Positions 17,050 through 26,383 of a stretch of DNA of 64,000 bases are shown here, piece by piece. Made by a program: the position numbers and the translations under genes. How positions within the stretch are numbered: position 1 is the stretch's first letter; each line of letters starts with the position of its first letter. The notes beneath the pieces are model-generated. The model made no database searches and was not told the DNA's origin. It saw only the letters and a program-made list of their open reading frames with translations. This DNA comes from CAVTWH01 sp963850915 (GTDB lineage: Bacteria > Actinomycetota > Actinomycetes > Mycobacteriales > Micromonosporaceae), in the NCBI GenBank assembly GCA_963850915.1, contig CAWKND010000014.1:519751-583750 (forward strand). The letters are read 5' to 3'.

Positions 17050-18150
17050 TCAGGTGTAGCACTTCCAGGGCAGCTGGTCGGTACCGACGGCAGCCGTGTA
17101 GGCCGTCTTGTCGCCGTACTGCCAGCGGCACACGCCGTTGGGTGCGATGACGGCATTGTTGGTGTGGTGGTTGGCGGTGCAGGTCCAGCCGCCGGTGGTG
17201 GCGAAGTACGCGGTCGCGCCGGCCTGCCAGGTCTTGCTGCAGAAGTCGTTGAGCGTGCCCGGGCCGTTGATCGAGCCGAGCAGCCGCGGTGCGGGCTTGG
17301 TGGCCGGCGGCTTGGTCGACACGGTAGGGCTGGGCGTTGCCGACGGTGTCGGACTCGGGGTCGGGCTCGTGGTCGCGGCGACCGAGGCGGGCTGCGGCTT
17401 CGGCGGCGTGGCCTTGGGCCGGTCGGTGGTCAACCCCATGCCCATCACGGCAACAACGGCGATGGTACCGATGCCCAGCAGCGCTGCGACGAACAGCAGC
17501 ATGCCGCGCTCGGTCGCGGAGAGCTTCTCGGTGGGGTCCGGCCGGCCGGACGGATTCGTCTTGGGCTCGGGCAGGTCCTCGACATCGATCTTGCCGGTGA
17601 GGAAGGCCGGCAGCACCATGGTCGCGTCGTGCAGCGAGCCGTAGTCCGGTGGTACCCGCGGCGGTGGCGCCTCGCGGCCGACCAACTCGGCACCGCCGGA
17701 CACCGGGCTCGCTGACACCGGGCTTGCCGACACCGGGCTTGCCGACACCGGCGTTGCGGACACCGGGCTTGCCGACACCGGCGTTGCCGACACCGGGACG
17801 GCCGGCAGGACGGACGGGGCGGGCACGACGGGGGCGGGCACTGGGGGGGCGGGCACCGTGGGTGCAGGCACCGTGGGGGACAGAACGGCAGGCGGCGGGC
17901 CGGCGGGTCCGGGGTAGAGCGTGTCGGGGAACACCGGCTCGGGCATGAGCGCCGACGCCCCGTTCGCCGATGCCCCGTTCGCCGGCGGTGCGGCGGCCGG
18001 CGGAGCGGCGAGGCTCGGGTACTCGCCGGTCAGGTCGGGTGCGGCGTGCCGTGGTCGGGATGGTTGCGGCGCGTCCGGGTCGGTGCGCTGGGCCGGTACG
18101 CGCGGGGTGGCCTGCACCTGTTCGGTGGCCCCGTCCGGGTGTACCAACAC
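17050..18150 (-). CDS. Proline-rich single-pass membrane protein with Cys-containing extracellular domain
   Basis: 366 residues from a GTG with AAGGGAG upstream. The first 220 residues are Pro/Ala/Ser-rich and include six or seven PVSAS/PVSAT repeats (about 118-152). One membrane helix follows (GMLLFVAALLGIGTIAVVAVMG). Then come a TPSPTPSATPSPT linker and a compact C-terminal domain of about 75 residues with four cysteines and WTCTANHHTNNAVIAPNGVCRW. The cytosolic region is probably disordered. The Ser/Thr kinase gene 180 bp upstream, in the same orientation, suggests a phosphorylation substrate or partner, which is inference. I do not recognise the C-terminal domain. Confidence 0.7.
   Translation of the reverse strand: MLVHPDGATEQVQATPRVPAQRTDPDAPQPSRPRHAAPDLTGEYPSLAAPPAAAPPANGASANGASALMPEPVFPDTLYPGPAGPPPAVLSPTVPAPTVPAPPVPAPVVPAPSVLPAVPVSATPVSASPVSATPVSASPVSASPVSASPVSGGAELVGREAPPPRVPPDYGSLHDATMVLPAFLTGKIDVEDLPEPKTNPSGRPDPTEKLSATERGMLLFVAALLGIGTIAVVAVMGMGLTTDRPKATPPKPQPASVAATTSPTPSPTPSATPSPTVSTKPPATKPAPRLLGSINGPGTLNDFCSKTWQAGATAYFATTGGWTCTANHHTNNAVIAPNGVCRWQYGDKTAYTAAVGTDQLPWKCYT
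17701..17805. repeat. 15-bp tandem repeats inside the proline-rich gene
   Basis: Six clear 15-bp units (17701-17790) and a decayed seventh; the commonest unit is CACCGGGCTTGCCGA. They encode the PVSAx pentapeptide repeats. Unit count is likely to vary between strains. Confidence 0.85.
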
Positions 18151-18327
18151 CGCACTCCCTTCAGCACGGGAGGCCCGCTGTCGGGGGCCTCCGGTGTGTT
18201 CCGGAACTGACTCTAGCTACCCGGAGCGCCATTGTGATCGGCCGGCCAGGCGACCGTAACCCGGACGAGACTACGACCCCCCGGCATCGGGCGCAAAGCC
18301 CACCGATCGGCAGATGTGTTGGTACGA

Positions 18328-19857
18328 CTACGCTGTGCTGTGACTGAGCTGGTCCACAAGGGACAGTAATTGATTCGCACAGCTCTCCGTGATGCCCTGT
18401 TCACCTACGCGTAGCGAAATCTTGGTCCGGAACTGACTCGACCACGTCGCGTAGTCGACCGGTTGCTCAGACATGATCTCGCCGCGTAGTTGGTGCAGCA
18501 CATTCTCCAGATCGAGTGCCACGTCCGCCCGGATCGAGCCGGCATCGGCGCAGGTCTGTACGTCGGTGATCATCGTCTCCACGATCGGCAGCGGTGCGAC
18601 GGCGGTCACACTCGGCGCCGTACTCGCGCTCGCTCCGCCTTTGCCGGCCGGGCTGCCGGGGTTGCCGGTGGGGCTGGCCGGCGCGCTGCTCGACCCGGCG
18701 GAGGGCAGTGCGGCAGAGGGGAAGGGGCTGGTCGCGACGGTACCTGTGTCGCGCTCCGGGCTGCCGGTGCCGTCCAGGGTGGCGAGTACCAGCGCGGTGG
18801 CGATCAGCAGCAGCAGTGCGGCGAGCCCGATCAGCACAGCCGGCCTGCGGGTACGGGCCGGTGGCTCGTCCAGCCGCTCGTCCGCCAGCCGCTCGTCGAT
18901 CCGGGGCAGGAACTGGGTGACAGCCAGCGCCGGTGGCGGGGCGGGTACCGGGTCGGCGGCCGGTTCGTTGAGCGCGTCGAGGAGGATCTGCGCCACCTCG
19001 GCCGTACCTGGTCGGTCGGCTGGGTCAGGGGCCAGGCACCGTATGCACAGCCGCTGTACCTCCGGTGGCAGCCCGGGGATCCGTAGCGGCGCGATCTGCG
19101 GTGCGGACCGGTACGCCTCGGCCAGTGCGGTCCACGTCTTCGCGGGTACCGGTGTCTCGCCGGTGAGCAGTTCGTAGAGGAGCGCGCCGAGGGCGTACAC
19201 GTCGGCGGCTGGCGCGGCCGGTGCGTCGTCGAGGCGCTCCGGCGCGACGTAGGCGGGAGTACCGAGCAGGCCGCCGCCGTCCGGGTCGCCCCGCCCGCCG
19301 GCCAGTGCCGCGATGCCGAAGTCGAGTACCTTCGCCCCAGTCGCGGTGAGCATCACGTTGGCCGGGGCGATGTCGCGGTGCACGATGCCCCGCCGGTGCG
19401 CGGCGGCGAGTGCCTGTGCGACCTGGGCAGCGATGTGTACCGCCTCCCGCCACGGCAGTGCGCCGCCGATCAGCCGCTGTCCCAGGGTCTGCCCGTCGAG
19501 CAGCTCCATCACCACGTACGACACGGTCGGGCCGTCCGGCAGCGTGGCTTCGCCGTAGTCGTACACCTGGGTGATGTTGGGGTGGGACAGCCGTGCGGAG
19601 GCGCGCGCCTCGGTGCGGATCGCGGCCCGGAATGCCGGATCCGCGGCGGTTGGGGCGGAGAGCACCTTGACCGCGACCGGGCGGCCGAGTACATCGTCGA
19701 AGCCGCGCCACACCACCGACATCCCACCGGCGCCGAGCTGCTCGAGGAGCAGGTAGCGCTCGGCAAGGGGCATGCCGGTGGACAACGGCGTCATGCCTGC
19801 GAGTCTGCCCCACACCCGGCCACCGACGCTATCGGTGCGGGTACGTCCGCCAGCCAT
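18328..19857 (-). CDS. Membrane serine/threonine protein kinase (PknB type)
   Basis: About 509 residues from the ATG at 19857, chosen because GGAGGAG lies nine bases upstream; the next in-frame ATG, at 19794, gives a start close to the kinase domain. The kinase domain has the glycine loop LGAGGMSVVWRG, VAVKVL lysine, HRDIAPANVML catalytic loop, DFG and YVAPERL, so it should be active. A membrane helix (PAVLIGLAALLLLIATALVLATL) separates it from a Ser/Pro-rich linker and an extracellular domain of about 95 residues with two cysteines and no PASTA repeats. The extracellular domain is not a known sensor family to me. Confidence 0.92.
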   Translation of the reverse strand: MAGGRTRTDSVGGRVWGRLAGMTPLSTGMPLAERYLLLEQLGAGGMSVVWRGFDDVLGRPVAVKVLSAPTAADPAFRAAIRTEARASARLSHPNITQVYDYGEATLPDGPTVSYVVMELLDGQTLGQRLIGGALPWREAVHIAAQVAQALAAAHRRGIVHRDIAPANVMLTATGAKVLDFGIAALAGGRGDPDGGGLLGTPAYVAPERLDDAPAAPAADVYALGALLYELLTGETPVPAKTWTALAEAYRSAPQIAPLRIPGLPPEVQRLCIRCLAPDPADRPGTAEVAQILLDALNEPAADPVPAPPPALAVTQFLPRIDERLADERLDEPPARTRRPAVLIGLAALLLLIATALVLATLDGTGSPERDTGTVATSPFPSAALPSAGSSSAPASPTGNPGSPAGKGGASASTAPSVTAVAPLPIVETMITDVQTCADAGSIRADVALDLENVLHQLRGEIMSEQPVDYATWSSQFRTKISLRVGEQGITESCANQLLSLVDQLSHSTA

Positions 19858-19963
19858 CCGCACGATCTCCTCCACTCGCCGCCGACGTTCGGCAGGATGG
19901 CCGCGACGGTGGTACCGGGGCGTGGCGGCCCGGGTACCACCGTCCACGGACGGGGTGGCGCGG

Positions 19964-22864
19964 TCAGCCGCAGCCGACTCCGTTCACGGTGAAGCTGGTC
20001 GGCGCCGGGTTGGTGCCCGAGTACGCGCCGTTGAACCCGATGCTGGTACTCGCCCCCGGCGCCAGCGCGCCGTTGTAGGACAGGCTGGTCGCGGTGACCG
20101 TCTTGCCGCTCTGGCTCCACGTGGCCGACCAGCCCTGGCTCACCGTCTGGTTGCCGGCGAAGCTGAAGCCCAGCGTCCAGCCGCTGATCGCGGCCGTCCC
20201 GGTGTTCTTGATCGTCACCGTGCCGGTGAAGCCGCCGCCCCAGTCGTTGACCGAGTAGGTGACCTGGCAGGCGCCGGCAGTGGGTGCGGCCGGCGTGGTG
20301 ACGCTGACCGTTGCCGAGTGCGCCGACTGGACGCCGGTACTGTCCTGGGCCACCACGTACAGGGTGTACGCGGTGCTCGGGGTCAGTCCGGTGAGCGCCA
20401 GTGTCGTGGTCGTTCCGTTGGCCGTACTGCCGAGCGCGGTGGTGCCCCGGTAGACCACGTACTTGGCGATCGGGCTGGTGCCCGCGGTGGACGCGGTCCA
20501 GCTCAGCGTCGTGCCGGTCGAGGTGGTGTTGGAGGCGACGGGGGTACCCGGGGCGCCCGGCGGGGTGTTCGCCGGGGGAGCGGTGGTGGTCACGCTGACA
20601 CTCGCCGACTTGGCTCCGGCGTTGCCCGCGCTGTCCCGGGCCACCACGTAGAACTGGTAGCCGGTACTCCCGGTGAGCCCACTGACCGCCGCGGTCAGCG
20701 CGCCGGTCGTCGTGGCCACCTTCGTGTCGGTGGTACCGACCTGGTAGACGTCGTACCCGCGCAACGGGATTGGTACCCGCGGTCGCCGCCGTCCAGGTGA
20801 GCGTGGCACCGGTCGCCGTGACGTTGCTGGCCACCGGGGTACCGGGCGCGGACGGCGGGGTGACCACCGGAGCGGCACCCGGCTCGTTACCCCAGACCTT
20901 GGTCGTACCGTCGTAGATCGCGATGTTGTTGACCGTCACCGGCGTGGTGCCCGCCGCGCCCGACTCCGGCGTACGACCAGTCCTTGGTGTAGTCGTGCGC
21001 GGCCGGGAAGGTGATCCGGAACTGGTTCTCCCGGTGCCACGCGGACTGGCCGGCCGGGGCGATGTGCTGCCCGGTGCAGTCGATGTCGGCGTAGTAGGTC
21101 GAGCCGCTGAACTGCTTGATCGAGACGCTGCCGCACTCGTGGTAGACCAGCGTCGCGGTCACCTGGCTGCGCGGTCATCGCCGGCGTCGAGGGTGAAGTA
21201 GTAGCGCAGGTGCCCGTTCACGAGATCGCGCGCCGGCCAGCCGGACTTGTTGTAGACCTGCGACTTGATCTCGATGAAGTTGGTACCGGCCTGGTTGATC
21301 GAGGCGGCCGACGTACATCTCCGGCCCGTCCGGGCTCTCCTTCGCCGGGAAGTTCGCCAGCGCCGTGCCGCCGTACTCGCCCACCAGCTCGGCGAGCGTG
21401 CCGGAGAAGAGTGCGTTGTAGTCCAGCGCGCCCTCGGTCTGCTGGTACTGTCTGGCGGTCGTCGGTGAACGCGTCGGTGCCGCTGGTCGGGCCGCCGACG
21501 AGCAGGCCGTAGGCGATGTGCCGGGTGTTCGCCGGGTCGGTCATGCTCTGGTCCCAGGACCCGTGCGCGGTGCGGTGGTGCGGGTACTGCGGCCACTTGG
21601 TGTTGGTACCCGAGTTGGTGAAGCCGACCACGTAACTCTCATGGTTGGGGTTGTCGCCGAGGATGTAGTTGATCTGCTGTACCGCGAAGTCGTGGTAGGT
21701 CTTCTGCCGTGCGGTGTCGGTCGCCTTGGACTTCAGGTAGTTGCTGAACTCCAGCGCGGTGAAGGCCGCGTCGGCCGCGTACCGCGCCGGCCCCCAGGTG
21801 TCGACCTGCACCTCACCACCGGCCGTGTACGTCGGGCGGGTGCCGGCGTACCCCGTGGTGAGCCAGTCCAGGTTGCGCTCGGCGTCGTCGATGTACTGCT
21901 GGTCGCCGGTCAGCTCGGCAAGCAGGATGTAGCTGCCGTAGGTGGTGTCGTCCCAGCTGATCGTGTAGTTGTACTTCGGCGTCGTGGACTGGTTCATCTT
22001 GCCGAGGTTCGGGAAGTACGCGATCGCCTTGGTGAGGTACGCCTGGTCGCCGGTGGCCTTGTAGAGCCAGATCGCGCCCCACACGAGTTCGTCCCAGTAC
22101 CCCGACCACGACTTGTAGTAGCTGGTCACGTCCGGGATGCAGGTGTCGTAGGTACCGCGGTAGTCGTCCGCGAACTCGTACAGCGACTTGGCCTGCGCCA
22201 GCAGCGTGGCCGAGTAGGTGGCGTCGCTCGACTTGAACAGGATCGACGAGGCGGCGAGCGCGGCGGCGGACTGGCCGACCACGTCCGATCCGGGGCACGC
22301 CTCGGTGATGGCGAAGGCGGGGCGCGCGGTGGGCGCCACCTCGGCCGGTCCCCAGAAGCTGTGGTCGGCCTGGCCTGTCCCGACCTGGGCGTAGAAGACG
22401 TGCGGGCTGGGGTGCGCCTTGATGATGTAGTCGTCGCCCCAGCGCAGGTTGCGCAGCAGGTAGGTCAACTGCCCAGATTTGGTGTACCCGGCCTGGTTCA
22501 CGATTCCGCCCCAGGCGAGGGTGGTCATCGAGTACGCCATGGGCAGACCGAACTTCACTTCGTCGCCCGCGTCGTGGTACCCGCCGGTCAGGTCGAGGCC
22601 CACGTCGGCGCCGTCGGTCAGGTCGGAGTCGCCGCGCCAGCTGACCCGGTTGTCGGCGGGCAGCTTGCCGGAGCGCTGGATCTCGTAGAACAGCATGGAG
22701 TCCTGCAGCGCCTCGGCGTAGTTGAACTCGCCGGTCGCCTGCGGGGCCGCCGATGCGGCGTGGATGCCGGCCGCGGTGACCACGACGCCGGCTGCGACAG
22801 TAAGGGTGGAGGCCACCAGAATTCTGGCCAGCCGGCCGATCCGGGGCTGCCGGATGGATCTCAT
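19964..22864 (-). pseudogene. Secreted GH9 cellulase with CBM3, two Fn3 and CBM2 domains (frame broken five times as given)
   Basis: Read through the breaks, this is one protein of about 966 residues: signal peptide (start MRSIRQPRIG, ATG 22864 with AGGAG upstream), GH9 catalytic domain with DLTGGYHDAGDEVKFGLPM, a CBM3 (NFIEIKSQVYNKSGWPARD through KDWSYAGVG and IAIYDGTTKVWGNEP), two Fn3 domains and a C-terminal CBM2. This order resembles processive endoglucanases such as Thermobifida Cel9A. Single-base changes break the frame: extra base near 21451, 21306, 20959-20961 and 20766-20768, missing base near 21165. Each restores known family sequence when corrected. Two CelR-like boxes lie upstream. 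It is likely a functional endoglucanase gene recorded with sequence errors. Confidence 0.88.
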
Positions 22865-23017
22865 ACCCTCGCTCCTGTCATGTCTCGATCTCCTGATCAC
22901 GTCTCGGTGCGCGGTGCGCGGTGACCGCCGGATGGGTCGCGGACGGCGGCGGCGGTCGCTGGGAGCGGTGGACACCGGGTCTTGATCAGCACGGCGACAG
23001 GCGTCGGCTGGCTGTTT

Positions 23018-23031
23018 ATCAACCGGTTGAT
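23018..23031. promoter_or_regulatory. Perfect 14-bp palindrome upstream of cellulase
   Basis: ATCAACCGGTTGAT is a perfect inverted repeat with a central CCGG, 154 bp before the cellulase start codon. It has the look of a LacI or TetR-type operator; the binder is unknown. Confidence 0.4.
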
Positions 23032-23059
23032 TGATCGCCCCGGATGAGGTGGGGGCGTA

Positions 23060-23095
23060 CCGTGGGGACGGGGAGGGCAATCCCCGTCCCCACGG
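23060..23095. terminator. Strong hairpin in the cellulase upstream region
   Basis: A perfect 15-bp stem (23060-23074 with 23081-23095) and a 6-nt loop. It may be a terminator for either strand or a structure in the cellulase leader. No T-tract is present on either side. Confidence 0.45.
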
Positions 23096-23108
23096 GCTGA
23101 ACCAAGGT

Positions 23109-23141
23109 GGCGCCCGACGTCATGTCGTAGTGACGGGCGCC
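23109..23141. terminator. Second hairpin in the cellulase upstream region
   Basis: An 8-bp perfect outer stem GGCGCCCG (23109-23116) with 23134-23141, 14 bp after the stronger hairpin. The two could form a tandem terminator or leader structure. Confidence 0.35.
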
Positions 23142-23278
23142 GTTGCGGGAGCCGGCGCATCGCTTGCGGTGGTGGCAATCACCCCCTTCCGTGATGTGTC
23201 GGTAGTGCATCGGCGGCGGTGTCCGGGCGGGCCCGCCGTCGATGCGTGTCCGGCGTTTTTTACTTAGATACTCCTCGA

Positions 23279-23292
23279 TGGGAGCGCTTCCA
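23279..23292. promoter_or_regulatory. CelR/CebR-type operator, box 1
   Basis: TGGGAGCGCTTCCA matches 13 of 14 bases of the CelR/CebR consensus TGGGAGCGCTCCCA that controls cellulase genes in Thermobifida and Streptomyces. It lies within a longer dyad (CGATGG...CCATCG) and just upstream of a -10-like TATCTA on the cellulase strand, where a LacI-type repressor would block transcription until cellobiose is present. Confidence 0.75.
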
Positions 23293-23536
23293 TCGATGAT
23301 GGTTGTGGACTGTAGTCCGCGTTTCGGCTTTGTAAAAGACCCAATTCTCAGAAGCCGTCCAGGTTCCCCGCAGCCGTCCTCGTCCACCGCGCTGACCTGC
23401 GCAATCACCTGCCTGCTCCGGATCGGGGCGAAGGCCAGAAGGTCACGGGAAGGTATCGGGACGGCACCTACCGGCGACGGACATTGCCAGCTGAGCGACC
23501 GTCCGCAGTGGATGGCGAGGTCCCCGCGCCTTGCCA

Positions 23537-23550
23537 TGGGAGCGTTTCCA
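23537..23550. promoter_or_regulatory. CelR/CebR-type operator, box 2
   Basis: TGGGAGCGTTTCCA matches 12 of 14 bases of the same consensus and is flanked by CCA/TG extending the dyad. It lies 258 bp from box 1. The pair could act by looping, or box 2 could serve an unseen promoter. Confidence 0.6.
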
Positions 23551-24092
23551 TGTGACGATGGCGGCGCAGTCGCGAGCCGACGTGTAGGCGCCGCAGGGCA
23601 ACGGCCAACAGGCCGGTGGCGTCCAGTGCCCGTACCCCCAATGTGTTCCGCCTTTTCGGCCTGGCGGCCGCACCGCCGGCCGGATCCGCGTGCCCGGTTC
23701 TACCGGCGCGCGGCGGAGCACAGCCAGAGGAGTCCGCTCGCATGAGATCGCGTCTCCGGCAGCAGTCTGCACGCCAACGGCGGGTCGGCTGTCCGCTGAT
23801 GGCTGCCCGCCGGACTGCCGCGCGGCGCTGCCCTTACCCACCACAGACTTGCGGCGCAGTTGGCTGTCGCGATCGCCGACGGCGCCATGCTGTTCCCGGC
23901 GGCAGAGGTGCCCACGCCTCGACCGCGCGGGAGCGCGGGGCCCGGTAGCCGCTTGACCTACCGGACCCGGCCGGGGTGGGCGGAGCAGGCCACCGCCCAC
24001 CCCGGCGCCCCTTCGGTCAGCCGCCTTGCCGTTCGCTTACGGCATCACGCACCCGGACCCGGGGCGTGGCCGGGTATGTGATGCTGGGCGGC

Positions 24093-25301
24093 ATGGCGGA
24101 TGTAACCGTGTACGGGGCGCCCTGGTGCCCGGATTGCCGGCGTTCCAAGAAGTTCCTGGCCGAACACCGGGTGCCGTTCGAGTGGATCGACATCGACCAG
24201 AGCCCCGAGGGTCTGTCCTATGTGGAGCGGATCCAGAACGGCGGCCGGACGATCCCGACCGTCCGCTTCGCCGACGGCAGCCACCTCTTCGAGCCCAGCA
24301 ACGACGAGCTCGCCGCCAAGCTCGGGCTCCGCCTGGAGGCCGAGCAGACCAGCTACGACCTGGTGATCGTGGGCGGTGGCCCGGCCGGCCTGGCAGCCGC
24401 GATCTACGCCGCCCGGGAGGGCATCGAGGCGCTGGTCGTCGACAAGGGTGGGCTGGGCGGCCAGGCCGGCGTCACCGAGAAGATCGACAACTACCCGGGA
24501 TTCCCGGACGGGGTCGGCGGCGGCGAACTCGCCGACAGGTTCGTCCTGCAGGCCCGCCGGTACGGCGTGGAGTTGTTGTCGGCGGTCGAGGTCAGCGCGA
24601 TCGAGCCGGCCGAGTGCGGGCTGACCGTGAGCTTCGGTACCGGCCAGCGGGTCGGGGCGGTCGCCGTGCTGATCGCCACCGGCTCCACGTACAAACGGCT
24701 CGGCATTCCCGGCGAGGACGAACTGATCGGTGCCGGCGTGCACTTCTGCGCCACTTGCGACGGCCCGTTCTACAAGGGCGCCAAGGAACTCCTGGTGATC
24801 GGCGGCGGTAACTCGGCACTGGAGGAGGCGCTGTTCCTGGCCCAGTTCGCCGACTCCATCCGGGTCGTGGCCCGCAACGGCCTGACGGCGTCGAAGTTGG
24901 TACGGGACAAGGTGATGAAGCATCCGAAGTTCACCGTGCACACCAACACCGACGTGCTGTCACTGGAGGCGGTGAGCGGACGGCTGGGCGAGGTGGTGGC
25001 GCGCAACCGGGAAACAGGTGAGGAGATGCGCTGGAAGCCCAGTGGCGCCTTCGTCTTCATCGGTCTGACCCCGAACACGCAGTGGCTCGGCGACACGGTG
25101 GAGACCGACCAGTGGGGCTTCGTACGTACCGACGACACGTTCGCCACGTCGCTGCCGGGCGTGTACTGCGCCGGGGACGTGCGGGCCGGGGCGACCAAGC
25201 AGCTCGGCTCGGCCGTGGGTGACGGAATCGCCGCCCTGCTGGCGATCCGCTCCTACCTGCAGCGCCAGGACGACCTGCCGCGCATCGACGTCAACGCCTG
25301 A
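24093..25301 (+). CDS. Glutaredoxin-like/thioredoxin reductase-like fusion flavoprotein
   Basis: 402 residues from the ATG at 24093 (an ATG at 24081 is possible). Residues 1-75 are a glutaredoxin-type domain with the redox motif APWCPDCRRS and the cis-Pro segment RTIPTVRF. The rest is a thioredoxin reductase-like two-domain flavoprotein: FAD motif VIVGGGPAGLAAAIYAA, redox pair CATCDGPFYKG, NADP-domain VIGGGNSALEEALF, and C-terminal FAD segment GVYCAGDVRAGATKQLGSAVGDG. The fusion suggests an enzyme carrying its own electron acceptor domain. It ends eight bases before the convergent membrane protein gene. Confidence 0.9.
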   Translation: MADVTVYGAPWCPDCRRSKKFLAEHRVPFEWIDIDQSPEGLSYVERIQNGGRTIPTVRFADGSHLFEPSNDELAAKLGLRLEAEQTSYDLVIVGGGPAGLAAAIYAAREGIEALVVDKGGLGGQAGVTEKIDNYPGFPDGVGGGELADRFVLQARRYGVELLSAVEVSAIEPAECGLTVSFGTGQRVGAVAVLIATGSTYKRLGIPGEDELIGAGVHFCATCDGPFYKGAKELLVIGGGNSALEEALFLAQFADSIRVVARNGLTASKLVRDKVMKHPKFTVHTNTDVLSLEAVSGRLGEVVARNRETGEEMRWKPSGAFVFIGLTPNTQWLGDTVETDQWGFVRTDDTFATSLPGVYCAGDVRAGATKQLGSAVGDGIAALLAIRSYLQRQDDLPRIDVNA

Positions 25302-25309
25302 CCGGTGGC

Positions 25310-26383
25310 TTAACGGCTCGTGCCGTGGTCGTCACGGTAGTTGGACGAGTCGGCCCCGGCTGCGCCCCTGGGGCGCGGCAGCGAGGGCGTGGCGCCGTGC
25401 GCGGTGGAGACCTCCTGCCCGGCCGCCCAGAGCCGCTCGAAGTCGCGGACCCGGTTGTCCACCCGTGACCCGTGCAGTACGAGCCGGGTATTCATGATGT
25501 TGGTCGGACCGTCGTCCGAGCGCAGCGGCGGGGTACTCACCTCGTAGCTGATGACGCGGTCGAAGACGACGAAGTCGAACAGCGCCGTCTGGATGGTGGC
25601 CGGTGCGTGGGCCGGTTCGAGGATCTTCACCTCGATGCCGACCTCGGTGTGCTTGCGGCACAACCGGACCACCTCGATCGAATCGGCGGCGAGGCCCCGC
25701 TCCAGCACGATGAGTCGGCGGATCTTCACCGGATTGATCTCCCGCTGTGCCGCCTCGCCCTGCGCGCCGAGATAGCGGCGGCCCAGATCGGACGTCCACA
25801 GGCCACCGAGACTGGAGTCGTCGGCATCGATCGCTGTCATGCTCACCGCGTCGATGGTCTGTTCGGCGCAGCGGGCCAGGGCGAGCAGCCAGTCCCGGTC
25901 CTCGCCGTCGTAGGTGACCTCGCCCCCGTTGCTCAACTCCTTCAGGAACACCGACATCCGGCCGAGTTCGCTGTGCGCCAGGTCGCGTACCAGTCGGGGT
26001 GCCGATGGTTTGATCTCGGCCGAATGCCGGACCAGCTGGGTGACCACGTCAGCTTTGAGTGCCGACTGCTCCAGCAGGCTGAACAGTTCGGTGGCCTCGT
26101 TCACCTTCAGGAACGTGGCCTGTACCCGGTGCTCCACCCGGCGGGCATGGGTGGCCTGGCTGATCTCCAACTGGGACAGCCGGTTTTCGAAGTCGGCCAG
26201 GAACTGGATGACCAGTGCCACGCCGCCGATCAGGATGGAGAGCGTGACCGAGAGGGTCGGCTCCTGGTTGGCAACGGTCGTCACGCCGTAGGCGACGCCA
26301 CCGGAGACCGCGGTGATGACCACCTTGCGCAGGACGGAAGAGGACGCGTGTTCGCGGAGCGGTTCGTCCTGCGGATCAGTCAT
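25310..26383 (-). CDS. Membrane protein of unknown function in the SCO2521 cassette
   Basis: 357 residues. After a short acidic start there are two predicted membrane helices (about 20-40 and 45-62), then a coiled region (RLSQLEISQATHARRVEHRVQATFLKVNEATELFSLL) and a soluble domain of about 230 residues. That domain has LWTSDLGRRYLGAQGEAAQREI and IRRLIVLERG, a pattern like regions around HKD/PLD-type or sensor-like domains, but no HKD motif is present. The start overlaps the SCO2521-like gene by eight bases, so the two are coupled. The function is unknown; the cytosolic domain is probably tethered to the membrane. Confidence 0.7.
   Translation of the reverse strand: MTDPQDEPLREHASSSVLRKVVITAVSGGVAYGVTTVANQEPTLSVTLSILIGGVALVIQFLADFENRLSQLEISQATHARRVEHRVQATFLKVNEATELFSLLEQSALKADVVTQLVRHSAEIKPSAPRLVRDLAHSELGRMSVFLKELSNGGEVTYDGEDRDWLLALARCAEQTIDAVSMTAIDADDSSLGGLWTSDLGRRYLGAQGEAAQREINPVKIRRLIVLERGLAADSIEVVRLCRKHTEVGIEVKILEPAHAPATIQTALFDFVVFDRVISYEVSTPPLRSDDGPTNIMNTRLVLHGSRVDNRVRDFERLWAAGQEVSTAHGATPSLPRPRGAAGADSSNYRDDHGTSR

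Larger units (their letters stand above)
22865..24092. other. Long gene-free region upstream of the cellulase
   Basis: About 1.2 kb with no supported gene; the frames here lack ribosome sites and family features. It contains a perfect palindrome (23018-23031), two hairpins (23060-23095, 23109-23141), two CelR/CebR-like boxes (23279, 23537) and, reading toward the cellulase, a TATCTA -10-like hexamer near 23266 just downstream of the first box. If that is the promoter, the cellulase mRNA has a leader of roughly 390 nt. Confidence 0.6.

Noticed and set aside
17701..17805. CRISPR-like array
   Set aside because: The 15-bp units are directly adjacent without spacers and encode a peptide repeat in a gene.
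20766..21451. Programmed frameshifting in the cellulase
   Set aside because: Five sites of both signs without slippery heptamers are not compatible with a programmed mechanism; sequence error explains them better.
23242..24000. Several frames of 90-185 codons in the cellulase upstream region
   Set aside because: They overlap each other on both strands, lack ribosome sites, and show no recognisable family; the operators and hairpins in the region argue for non-coding DNA.
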